Shown here: piece by piece, positions 36,428-46,522 of the stretch
Position numbering within the stretch: the stretch's first letter is position 1
How the letters are laid out: each line of letters begins with the position of its first letter
NCBI GenBank assembly: GCA_030435675.1
Contig: CM059625.1
Span: 18,290,001 to 18,354,000 of the forward strand
DNA: 64,000 bases
Reading direction: 5' to 3'
Origin: Steinernema hermaphroditum
Taxonomy: Eukaryota; Nematoda; Chromadorea; Rhabditida; Steinernematidae
Notes under the pieces: generated by a model
Told to the model about the DNA's origin: nothing
Database searches by the model: none
Seen by the model: only the letters and a program-made list of their open reading frames with translations
Program-made: the position numbers and the translations under genes

Positions 36428-37196
36428 ATGCTTGTGTTGGGCTGGCGCACGAGCTTTTGTTCGTCCAGCACTCGGTTTCTGTCAACAACATCCATTTGCT
36501 TTGACCGATACGATCCGAAGCTCTTCACTGAAGCCGTAGTCGATAAAGAGCAGGTGAGCTTTGGAACCATAAAGTCAGCATAATGCAGATATTGCAGCTA
36601 TGTAAACCACTGAATCCAGATGATCCCAGAAAATATATGTTTATTAAAGCACTAAAAAGCGACCATTCACCTGTTTTCTACAGAGATCATGTTGTGGATA
36701 AGCTGATTCGAGTCTGCATGAAAGAGGGCAAAAAGGAAATATCACGTAATAATGTCATGTCGGCACTGGAAACTGTGAAGCGGCGCCAGTATAAGCTCTG
36801 GGCTCGTGCGAAGACTAATGAAGAAAAGGCGCAAATCGAGCTTAATCCATTTGCCGTGGCAAACAAGGCGATACTTAATAGTCGCCCCCTTATGAAGCTT
36901 TTAGGTGTCACGCGAGGTGATTTGACTGTTTTTTGCTTCCTTCATTGACTTATTAAGGTGGCACTACGTATCAAGTCCCATTCCCAATCCCTGAACCTGA
37001 AGCCGAGTTTCGTGCAATGAAAACAATGCGTGATGTCTGCAGACAGAAAGCAAAGAAAGGAGAGACTTCATTTGCCGATATACTGGCAACAGAACTACTT
37101 GCTGCCAGCAAAAATGAAGGGTTGACAATACAAGCTAAGCAAGAACTGCACAAGCTCTGTGAAGCTAACCGTGCATACGCGCATTATAGGAGCTAG
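36428..37196 (+). CDS. mrps-7: Mitochondrial small ribosomal subunit protein uS7m
   Basis: Binds the 3' domain of mitochondrial 12S rRNA. The start MLVLGWRTSFCSSSTRF follows directly on a TTTTCAG acceptor (36421-36427) and has the basic, Ser-rich look of a mitochondrial presequence. The core shows DHVVDKLIRVCMKEGKK, ISRNNVMSALETVKRRQY and a lone-standing IELNPFAVANKAILNSRPLM, as in metazoan MRPS7. The last exon (about 36959-37196) begins GGTTYQVPFPIPEPEAEFRA, where bacterial S7 has GGATYQVPVEV. Three exons. The stop TAG is at 37194-37196. The next gene begins 173 bp downstream in the same direction, a spacing that suggests an operon. Confidence 0.93.
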
Positions 37197-37369
37197 TTGT
37201 TATGTTGTTAAAATAAACACATTCTTTGTTATACTATTGTCGACAAAAGCGTATAAGCGTTTTGCTACCTATACGATGTTCAACGTCGGTTTAGATATCA
37301 ACGAATTGTATATTCGTACTGAGATGCGTATGATATGGCATCAACTGTTGTCGGATATTTGCAGAAATC

Positions 37370-38237
37370 ATGGCAATGGCTGCCACGTCTCCTGTCGCTT
37401 TGCTCACTCAGTTTGAACAGCAGTATTCAGTTAACACTGCAGATATAACTGCCAAGATCGGAAGACTGCAATCAATGGGAACATCTAACCGTGTGAATGG
37501 GATCCGCGAAATACAGCGGCTGCTGGGAGATGTATCAGATTTGCTTGAGCAGATGGAACTCAGCGTTCATGAACTACAATCTGGAAGGTAGCCTTATGCT
37601 TGACGAAACATTAGGTAGCTTAGTTTTTTTCAGCCAGGAACGGACAAAATATGACACACGTGTAAAAAGCTATCACAACGATAAGAAACAACTTGAAATA
37701 GAACTTCAAAGGGTAGTACAACGTTTTAATTATGACGACGATCGTGTGGAGTTGTTCAGTGTGGACGAAAACTGCGTCGATCAGGTGACAGGAACATGTA
37801 ATACCTATATCATAATCTGCATTTCAGCAAGACCAACTTATTCAAAATACTGAATCATTGGCGCGAACGTCACGTAAAATTCAGGATACCTATCGAATGG
37901 TAGTCGAGACTGAGCAGGTTGGAAATGAAATTCTCGGAAACCTGGGTTCTCAGAGAGAAACAATAACACGAGCACGGGAACGAATGCGCGAAGCTGATGC
38001 CGATGTGACACGTAGCAATAAGGTGCTCTCGCAAATGATTCGAAGGTGGGTTTCAAATTCGGTAATCGAACAAATACTTTTTGCTGTTTGCTGTTTTGCA
38101 AATGAAAGTCGCAGCAACAATTTCGTTTCGAGCTAAATTATTCGGATTTCAGGGTGATTCAAAACCGTCTGCTTCTTCTGATCATTGCCATCTTCATGAT
38201 GGTCTGTCTGCTTTTCATAATCTACAAATCGTTGTAG
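37370..38237 (+). CDS. vti-1: Vti1-type Qb SNARE
   Basis: A tail-anchored SNARE for Golgi-endosome and lysosome fusion. An N-terminal three-helix region (LLTQFEQQYSVNTADITAKI; GDVSDLLEQMELSVHEL) precedes the SNARE motif (about 37850-38045). Its central glutamine is in NLGSQRETITRARERM, giving the Q class. The C-terminal anchor NRLLLLIIAIFMMVCLLFII is followed by YKSL and TAG (38235-38237). The length, about 215-220 residues, fits Vti1. An ATTTGCAG acceptor lies just before the start. It follows uS7m by 173 bp, so it is probably the second gene of an SL2-type operon. Confidence 0.92.
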
Positions 38238-38425
38238 TAATGCATCGGTATATTTATTGTTGTATATAGAATTAATATTGTTCAGTGAAATTGAGCTTCA
38301 GAACGATGCTTCCAAATTTACCATACTTTTTTTTGACATCGTGTATGCACATAATAACAGTACATTGAATGAACTTGACGAGGTCTTGATAAAAGAGCAC
38401 ATTCACTAATATTACATTTGCTGTT

Positions 38426-38743
38426 TCTTATTATTACATTTTTCTGAGGACGCCACCACTGACGAAAACGCAACTTCTGGACCAGGGACTCATCTTTTCG
38501 AAGCATATGCGAGCTCAGAAGCGTCCGCTGTGCCGCAAACGCCCGAGAAGAAGAAGTTTCACCGCCATTTCCGGAGATGCGCGATTCCCAGATGCCCCGT
38601 GAAGCGCGCCGTCTACGACCGTTTCGACATCAACACCACGCCAGGAATTAAGCCGTCTACAAGTGATATCCTCTGTTGTCTATTTTCGGTGTCATGCAAG
38701 GCGTAACGCCTTTGATTCATGAAGTAAAGTAAAGTAAAGTAAG
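38426..38743 (+). mobile_element. Retroposon family R, copy D (5'-truncated, AAGT tail)
   Basis: Flanked by the 13-bp duplication TACATTTGCTGTT at 38413-38425 and 38744-38756. Recognisable family sequence begins only at CTGAGGACGCCACC (about 38443), so more than 200 bp of the 5' part is missing. It ends in a clean tandem tail GAAGTAAAGTAAAGTAAAG right against the duplication. Truncation, simple tail and duplication together are diagnostic of reverse-transcribed insertion. Confidence 0.75.
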
Positions 38744-38984
38744 TACATTTGCTGTTCTCTGGACGCATGTGAGCTCGCTTTTTTCGTCATTGCCACTGTT
38801 GGTTGCGTTTTTGTGTTTTTGATACCATCGATATGTCCGAAATTTTCCGTGTTGGACTGTTCGATAAATAACCTAGGATCTCTCCAAGAGTGAAAATGAA
38901 TCTCCCTCCGACAAGAAAAAGAAAAGTACCACCTCTACGTTCATAGGTAACATGTACTTTGTTTGTGTTTGTTTATCACTTCCC

Positions 38985-39155
38985 AGAATAGACCTCCAGC
39001 ATCAACAAGAATGCAATGTACACGCAGCAAATCATAGTGTGTGGTGAGAGTTCACGGTAATCAAGACGGCGCCAATCAAGTATTCCTTAGGAATAAACAT
39101 AGCGAAATTAAAGGATGTTTACCAAGTGGCTCGTTTTCAGTGACCCAACCCAATA
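38985..39155 (+). repeat. Mariner-ended repeat, right-half copy M3
   Basis: AGAATAGACCTCCAGCATCA opens a block parallel to 4673-4840 and 30110-30270. It ends CGTTTTCAGTGACCCAACCC, a degraded form of the family terminus. No left half is present. Confidence 0.5.
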
Positions 39156-39986
39156 TAGTATGGAACACGCCTAGAGTAGAGACAAATGAGCAAATGACAG
39201 CTTGGACGTTGATCAACGACGTAAGCAACCTAAGCAATACCGGAATGCTATATGAGAGAATGGTTTCGTTCCCGGTGTAACTAGTTCAATACTTCTTGTT
39301 TTTTCGCTAAAGATTGCCTTCATCGGCAATTAGTGGATTCATGAATACGGGTTTTTCCATAAGCTGTAATTGAGTGTAACGAATGGTTTCCCTCATTAAC
39401 ACGTCGAGGTTATTTATTTGATGTGCTTTTATCTAGCGAGATGCTGTACCGAAGCTCTGCAAAATATCTAGCCATGACAAAAGACTGACCGCACTAGTTT
39501 CGAGCGGCTTCGTAAAACCTAGGCGTCATATGAATTCGATGATTTATGAGCCCAGGAAATACGCTGTTATTTCTAATGAATTGTTTAATAGACCTCAACG
39601 TCGCCTGCTACAAATACGTGTGCAACATTCTTACCAATTTAATCCTTTTCTTTTCCGATGTAAACGAAAGTAACCCGCAGGTCTTCCAAATGTCTCCGCC
39701 CATGTGATTTTTTAATCATTTTAATTACGTATTGCATAAGAGCTTAGTCGCAAAGCCTCTTCACTTGCCGCGCTCTCGCAATGTTTTCGACGTTTTCTTT
39801 CTTCATTACTGCGTGGTGGTAAAAGCGACGCCAGTGCTGTTCCCTTACATCCTCTTTGCGTAATACCACTAATTTGCCATACATTCTAATTCATAGCTGT
39901 TGACCAAGAAATCAGCCCTAAAAACGACTTCTCTTATCGGCTTTCACGCTTGTTGCTCCGAAGTATTTCGGTTTTCAATGGCGCGA

Positions 39987-41231
39987 ATGGGCTGCACAAC
40001 GAGCTCTTGCAACGACACCGTTATTGTGAAGCGGTTTTATGCGGAGCCCCACTTCTACAGCAGTAAGAGATGCTTCATTTATTTTTAACTTAAAGGAATA
40101 TTGCAAAATAATTATCACCATTATTCTCTAACAACGTCGTTTCGTGATACCGTACGACATTAACTGTTCTTTTTGATCAGATGCGACTACTATTGATATA
40201 GCCAGAAAATAACGAATTGTTTGCATTAAAGTAGACTATATTGCTAGCATCCGTCATATTTATTGACGCATTATCACCTCAGATTTCAAGAATGCTAAAT
40301 CGTCGATGCGTGGCGACGCGGTGGCGGAAATGGTGAAACGTCGAATGACTCGAAAATCTTCAAATGTGAACACGATCCTTGTGAGTTTCCATGAACAAGT
40401 GCAAAAATAGCGAACACTCTAGGTTGGATATTTAAAGACCTGCTCAGCGTACAGTCGGCCGAAGCCGAATGAGTCTGACTTCAAGTTCATAGAACAGAGA
40501 ATCGTTCACGATTGTGAAAGTCGCGCTACAGAGTCAACTTACATTGAAAGTGGACAAACTACTCTGACCAGCACCTCTCCAGCGGAATCAAACAAAAATT
40601 ACTGCACTCCCTCAAACGACCGACTACCTACCAGTTTTCTTCCGACAGCAAAAGTTGACGTCTTCGCTGGCGCATACAACTATCGAAAAAGGCTTCAAGA
40701 TGTGAGATGGCCGTTGTTTCTACAAAATACTAATGTGCAAAATATTTGAGCTCAAGGATAGTGCAACTGAAGTTGCAAAAGAAATGAAGCACGAAAATCC
40801 TATTGCTGAGGAAGTCAGCCCAAGGCCTCAGATTATTGCACATTGCTTAGAAGCTGATTTCCACGGTGGAAGGTACGCATTTTGCACATTGTGAACGTCA
40901 ATATTGTTATTGCAGTAACAACGCCTCGCCAAAAATGTCAGCCTTTAATCAACCAATCCTCGAGACTCATCCTATTGCAGCGCTTCGCAAAAAGGATGAT
41001 TTTGACACGTCGAGTGAAAACAGCTTTGTGGTCGTCCACAGCACCGTCAAAGTGGCTTGGGAAAGAGAAACTTATAGAAAACTAGCTGAGGAAGCGAAGA
41101 AAAACGGACACTTTAACCTGAAACCAGCGGTAATAGCTAGGCAAAACATACAACGAGGGATTGAGGACGAAATAACGCCCCTGCCGGGCTGCATTTCTGC
41201 TACAGGAACAATCATTGTTGAGGATCTGTAA
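39987..41231 (+). CDS. Orphan protein with MGC start, possibly membrane-anchored by acylation
   Basis: I do not recognise the family. Five exons join in phase: 39987-40062, 40283-40380, 40438 to about 40701, about 40752-40873 and about 40914-41231, giving about 290 residues. The first, MGCTTSSCNDTVIVKR, has Gly2, Cys3 and Ser6, a typical dual myristoylation/palmitoylation motif; an earlier in-frame ATG at 39978 would hide it. The middle is basic then Ser/Thr-rich and likely disordered; the last exon has helical RKLAEEAKKNGHF and ends GCISATGTIIVEDL. AATAAA follows the stop at once (41233). It precedes B9D2 by 304 bp in the same direction. Function unknown. Confidence 0.6.
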
Positions 41232-41458
41232 ACAATAAACTTGTATAAAACACAGAAATACTCTAGCGCTGCATGATATGCTAATTACACCCTGTAAAGT
41301 GCATTGAAATCACTATCTCGCATAGTCAGCGGTCGATAATATTAATCGATAATGCAAGCTAATTTATGATTTCTGCTAATTTTCCATTCTATATCCTGTC
41401 CTTCGCCCATTCCATATTTCGGGTCTGTTTTACACTCGCATGGGAACGGACACAGCAT

Positions 41459-41473
41459 GTTGCCATGGGCAAC
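41459..41473. promoter_or_regulatory. Palindromic RFX/DAF-19 X-box before B9D2
   Basis: GTTGCC-ATG-GGCAAC: two perfect inverted RFX half-sites with a 3-bp spacer, 62 bp before the B9D2 start codon. RFX factors (DAF-19 in nematodes) drive ciliary genes through X-boxes in this position. The C. elegans consensus usually has a 2-bp AT spacer, so the spacing is slightly unusual. Confidence 0.7.
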
Positions 41474-41535
41474 CGTGGCCACTGATGTCAATCCATGAAC
41501 AAGGTCTTGATGCACGCTCGCCAAATAACATATAG

Positions 41536-42327
41536 ATGGCAGAGCTGCATGTCATTGGTCAAATTCAAAAAGGAAGCGACTTCCCTGATGCCCGCCTTTT
41601 TGTTCGCTGGAATATGCATACTGGTATGAATTATTTGCAGATGGTACTTAACTATTCTTAATTTTAGGAGGAGGGTGGAAAGTTGTTCAAGGAGAAATAG
41701 AAGGCCAAACGCAAACCGACTTATCTGGATTGGCAGATGCCTACTTTTCACATCCGTTGGAGTTCCATTTATCTACAAAGACTGTTCAAGGTAGGACTCA
41801 GTCCTTTGGATGCCTATTATGGTGTCATCTCTGAATCGAAGCTGGCATATCCTCTGAAGTGAAGGGTTAATTTCACAGCTCTGCTTATAAACCATCATCC
41901 ATTGGATAATTCAGAAAGACATCACGATCATTAGGTAATTACTGTTGTACGAGCTCAGACTTTGCATTTCAGGGTGGCCACGCATAAACCTTCAGATATG
42001 GCACTACGATGAATACGGCAGACAAGAACTCTATGGATATGGAACCGTTTTTGTACCAACAGCACCTGGAGAGCACACCGTAAGTGAGCAGCATAAACCT
42101 ATTGCATTTGTTGAGTTCAGATCAACTGCTACACATGGCGAGCAAAAGGAGGCTTCAGCGACGAGCTGACACATCGGTTTTTGGGCGGGGGACTTCAGCT
42201 ACAGACATTGTCGACCTTGGATGCACCCGAAGATCGTATGCGCCTGCAAACACAAGCTATGGGAACGGTGCAGCTGCAAATTTCCGTAATAACAAGAAAC
42301 TTCGAAAAATTTGGCATCATTTCATAA
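41536..42327 (+). CDS. mksr-2: B9 domain protein 2, ciliary transition-zone component
   Basis: Part of the MKS module that builds the gate at the base of cilia, with B9D1 and MKS1. Four exons give about 175 residues, nearly all B9 (C2-like) domain. MAELHVIGQIQKGSDFPDAR matches the B9D2 start (MAEVHVIGQI), followed by LFVRWNMHTGGGWKVVQGEI, then the hallmark QGWPRINLQIWHYDEYGRQE and GYGTVFVPTAPGEH. The end reads MGTVQLQISVITRNFEKFGI as in the human protein. Introns are at about 41630-41668, 41791-41973 and 42080-42120. An X-box lies 62 bp upstream. In nematodes the product should act in ciliated sensory neurons. Also named tza-1 in C. elegans. Confidence 0.94.
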
Positions 42328-42974
42328 CGAGATCAGTTTGTAACAAAAAGTAACAACAGATATAAAATAAAATGCAATGAAAAAGCAACAAATAGCAGTA
42401 AGGAGGACTCATTCACGAATTTTCTGCTTCACCATTTGCTCTTATCGATTTTTTAACATTCTGTGCATAGCCATAGTTACTTTAGCATCTTCCACCTAAA
42501 TTGCGGAACATTAATTGTAACAACTGTATGCGATTCCAGGAAATTTTCAATGAACGCAGTGTACAATCCTTACCGAAGGGTGCTCCCCGAATTGAATACT
42601 CAATCCAAGTGGCTTTTGAGCTATAAGCTTGAGTGACGGCGAGCGCTCAGGAGGGTTACATTTCTATTGGGTCAAGCGATATTTTAACGTGCCACGTATT
42701 AACGTCGAATATGCAACAAAAAAAACAAGAAATAATATCTTACGAAATCCATTCCTCGGACACCGCGTTTCAGCGATTTTGTCTTTATGTAACTTCCAGT
42801 TATTTAGGATACGATGGCCTAACATCTTGTTTTTGGTTAACGTCGTTCTTTTGGTTCGAGAGGCTGAGCAACCTCCTTTCGAAGATTCGCTGATCACCTT
42901 ACTTCAGTAAAATATCCAAAGCAAAATATACATTACCGTCTGAAGTTGTGAATTTTTCTGTGCATTTGACTTAA

Positions 42975-43425
42975 TTGGTCGCTCTCTAAGTGTCTGGTTG
43001 GTCAGGTGGCAAACCCCGTGGCAGTTGTAACTGTTCCGGCTTCCAGAAGGAATTCGGACACCCCGAATCCGTAGTCCCACCACCGCTGACAACAAGATGT
43101 CCGACGCCAGGAATCCGACACCCGATGCTGCGTGAGATGTCATGCCGAAGGTCGCCGACGCTTTCAGGACTAGCGACGCAACTCCCGGACCACGGACCAT
43201 CAGATGCAAGCTCAGAAGCGTCTGCTGTTTAGCAAACGATATTCCGCTGCCGCAGCTGAAGATTTGCCGATTCCCAGATGCCCCGTGAAGTGCGCCGTTT
43301 ACGACCGGTTCGATATCTACGGCGCGCCAGGGATGAAGTCGTCTGCCAGACATCCTCTGTTGGTCTATTTTCGGTGTCGCCCAAGGCGTTATGCCTTTGA
43401 TTCGCGAAATAAAGTCATGAAGTCG
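42975..43425 (+). mobile_element. Retroposon family R, copy B (451 bp)
   Basis: Flanked by TTGACTTAA at 42966-42974 and 43426-43434. It begins TTGGTCGCTCTCTAAGTGTC and ends AAATAAAGTCATGAAGTCG. Near the start is TGGTCAGGTGG, a fair Pol III A-box match, with CTGTTCCGGCTTCC 35 bp later as a weak B-box candidate. It aligns with copy A over the whole length. Its plus-strand frame at 43204-43434 and its minus-strand frame at 42904-43353 both stay open in A as well. Confidence 0.75.
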
Positions 43426-43639
43426 TTGACTTAACTACATTGTCACAGACTCTGCTACATTGAACACGAACTACAGGATATGATCTATAGAAGCAAACGG
43501 CTACCAGAAACATGTAAACGTTCAGTCGTAAAAAATGTAATGCAATCGAGTACCGGTGTATTTCTAAAGAAACAGTTAGCACCGCGGCATCATAAACTAT
43601 AGCATGTCAACAAGTTGAGCAGTCCGTCGAATTAATTAT

Positions 43640-44240
43640 TTGGTTGGCAGATTGAAAATGGGCCACTTCTTTAATGATTGTTTATTTGCATTGTTTCACC
43701 CATTTCACTTTATGGTATTCACCGTTTTACTGAACAACTACAACCTACTCCTCGGGCAAAGGCTGGGTCTATTGTTCGTAGAATATGTGCAGTTCCGAGT
43801 TACAAAATATTTTGGTCTCATTTTCGATCTCCTTGTCTTATTCGGAGTGATTTCCTGTGATATCGTCAATTGTGGACGAGCACAAATGGTGATTAGGTAC
43901 AGCTAAGAGAGGGATAGATAACCAGCAAGGAAGGAATCTCTCAGCTCAAAATGGAAAGCCATTCCGGGGGTCAACTTGAAAATATGAGGTCTCAGGCACC
44001 AAAGTGTGAAGTGTGATTTTTCCCACATTTGGCCTCTATTTCCGTAAAGTACGCATGAGGTCGTGGAGGTCGTGCATGGTACCTGTGAGTAAGGGCTACC
44101 TGTTCTATGTCCCCATTCTCTGTTACGGTACTTAACCAATTGGAAACGTTGGCGTTCACGGAGCATGATCCGATCCGATGATCCGAAAAGACCATCTTTT
44201 TCTTCGCATTTTGCCATCTCAAGGTACCAAAAAAATGACC
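43640..44240 (+). repeat. Mariner-ended repeat copy M4
   Basis: It opens TTGGTTGGCAGATTGAAAATG with GATTGTTTATTTGCATTGTT nearby, as in M1. It continues through blocks shared with M2 and ends near CATCTCAAGGTACCAAAAAA (44214). The right terminus is lost. No transposase frame. Confidence 0.5.
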
Positions 44241-45099
44241 AGAAAGTGTGTGGCAGTGTGCCCAATTCATAGATGCATTCCACATGAAACTGGAATCAAA
44301 CGTCCAGGGATTATATTAGGGATGTGCCGCAATGAACAAAAAACCGGCAGTGCAGTGCATATACAGGGTGCGACAACACTACTGCACAATTTTTTGGGTA
44401 GAGTTTCGATGTTTTTCACTGTCTAAAGTTATGCTGGGATATTGATGTTTCGCGTCCTATTTTGGCCTCTGAACATCTGATATGCGCTGCTCGATAGTTC
44501 CACTGTTTGTCAGGGGGACAGGCGCGGAACCTCGATTTGTTTATTTTCAACCCTAGCGATCCGGCACTTTCTTCTTATTGACAGTTTGGCGTGACCGATC
44601 ATCTGATAACTCGCTAAGAAGATTTCTTCGACTGATCTGAAATACCGGCAATGGTGATCAAAATGTCTTCAGCTGATCGGCCTCAACAAAAGTCACTTCA
44701 TTCAAGTAGAAATTGATCCAGAAGAAAGGCTCACAGCGACGAAACTAATGAAAGCACGCAAAACAAGCGAATTAAAATTGAAATTAAAAAATTACGGCAG
44801 TCGCGACTAGTACAATGAAATTGCCTCTGTGCGATGTGTCTGTGTGGTTCCCGCTCTTGCGTATCTGTTTACGGACTCGTGTTCGGGTGGTTTCCTTGTC
44901 AGTTTTTTCTCGTCTCAATTCAATTTTCATGAAACCATGTTCAATTGAGGATTTTCCTCAATCCTCTTTTCTCTTAAACCCTCAATCTAAATTTCTTCAA
45001 CAACCCTAACCTTAAGTTAGCTTAATCGAAAACGTTTGGATCGGACTTCAAAATTGGTTCGAGCTGTGAAAAATAAAAAAAAATCACCGTGAGCGACGA

Positions 45100-45300
45100 G
45101 AGGCTACGAGTTTTAAACCAATGTTCAACCTGTTTATCTGACTGCGAGTGGTGCCTTCTGATATCGTTATTTATGGTCAAGCACAGTCTAGGTAAACCAG
45201 AACGAAGAAAATGCTGCATGAACAGCAATCAGAAATCTCTCCGCTCAAAGTTGAAAGCAGCTATAGAGGTCAACTTCAAAACCTATGGTTTCCAGTAGTC
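45100..45300 (+). repeat. Degenerate inner piece of the mariner-ended repeat (M5)
   Basis: The words ATATCGTTATTTATGGTCAAGCACAG and AATCTCTCCGCTCAAA...GAGGTCAACTTCAAAA parallel 43855-43985 in M4 and 47915-48045 in M6. Both ends are missing. Confidence 0.4.
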
Positions 45301-45514
45301 GTAGTTTTGTGAATCCATTCAATTTGCGCACTGTTCTTCATCTTGTATTCCACATATGCAACACTGGATGTTCATTTGTTGGGTGGCCTTGAATGGCTGG
45401 AATCCATTCCATTTGGCGACCACTCAAAGCATTTTGTCCCTGCACTTTCAAAAGTAATATTTATTCAATTGAGAACTGGCCATCTTTACAGGTTCCACTT
45501 AATAGTGTTTCGCT

Positions 45515-45956
45515 TCAGTCACTTTCGGCTCCATTGGAAATTGCTACTTTTCCATCTTCACATTCACTGCGGATGTGACCGACTTTCATGCAATTGTAGC
45601 ACCGTTTTCCATCTTCACCACTAGATACTTCCTCACAGTCACGAGATATATGTCCGAATCGACCACAGTTGAAACACTTCTGTCCGCGCGTATTGGTTGG
45701 ACAGTCACGAGCGAAATGCCCATAACTTCTGCAGCGGAAACACTCAATCGATGACTGTCGTTGAGGCGATCCCGATCTCCTATTGGGGCATTCTCGTGCA
45801 AAATGTCCAATTCTCCCACAGTTGAAGCACCCTATGCTCTACGTATGTCATGCAAGAAATGTAGACTTACATACCTCCTTCAGGCGGAGAACTTGATGGA
45901 CAATCCCTTACGAAATGGCCTTTACCGTGACAGCGGAAGCAGTAGTCGTCAGTCAT
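45515..45956 (-). CDS. CNBP-like CCHC zinc-knuckle nucleic-acid-binding protein
   Basis: A small single-stranded RNA/DNA-binding protein of the CNBP type, tied to translation control. Two exons (45875-45956 and 45515-45831) encode 132 residues with five CX2CX4HX4C knuckles: CFRCHGKGHFVRDC, CFNCGRIGHFAREC, CFRCRSYGHFARDC, CFNCGRFGHISRDC, CYNCMKVGHIRSEC. Human CNBP has seven. Between knuckles one and two lies the intron (45832-45874). The start MTDDYCFRC follows a GTTTCAG acceptor. It could instead be a retroelement Gag remnant, but the intron, intact frame and CNBP-like RDCP spacing argue for a host gene. It is embedded in repeat-rich DNA. Confidence 0.85.
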
Positions 45957-46522
45957 TCCTGAAACTATCCTACAATGGTTAAACAAGAGCATGCATTTGG
46001 AAAACCATCAACCTGTGTGGTCTAAAACGCACAAAACACAGATAAGCTCACAAAATCACAGTTGAGCACATTTATTTGGGCGATTCGCAATGAACGCACT
46101 TCGCTGAAATGAGCAGCGACATCGCAAATAGGATTTATTTCACAACATGGCGCTTTGTAGGTTAAACGACCTGATCGACTTTGTTTATGTCCAATAACAA
46201 TCCAGTTTTTCAGCAGACATCGCGACTTCCCAAACGTGACTATGTTTTGATGCGAATCACATCCAACAAGAAATGCTCTTTTGTGGGTAGTTTAAGAAAC
46301 CGGACAAAGGGATTTTACTTCGATACACAGACACTTAACGTTGTACTTCGGGAGTAAACACTTTTATACTGATATTACACGATACTGCGGAACCATCAGA
46401 CTGGCTGCGCGGACTTTCAGCGAGACTTCGAATAGTAACTTAGGTCGTAGAGTTAGTCTGAATGCAGTTTAGCGGTCGTTATTGTAATCCTAAGAAGTCA
46501 ATGCACATTTATAAACCCATAA
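45957..46522. other. Intergenic, no gene seen
   Basis: Lies between two minus-strand genes. No repeat match or credible frame was found. Confidence 0.5.

Larger units (their letters stand above)
38238..39986. other. Intergenic with two repeat copies
   Basis: Holds retroposon copy D (38426-38743) and the right half of a mariner-ended repeat (38985-39155). From 39160 to 39970 I see no gene, structure or repeat. Confidence 0.55.
42328..45514. other. Repeat-rich stretch without genes
   Basis: Apart from retroposon copy B and two mariner-ended repeat copies, nothing is recognisable. At 44385-44420 the words ACAGGGTGCGACAACAC resemble a DNA-transposon end, but no partner was found. Confidence 0.55.

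Noticed and set aside
45761..45982. Plus-strand 73-codon frame
   Set aside because: Antisense to the CNBP-like zinc knuckles.
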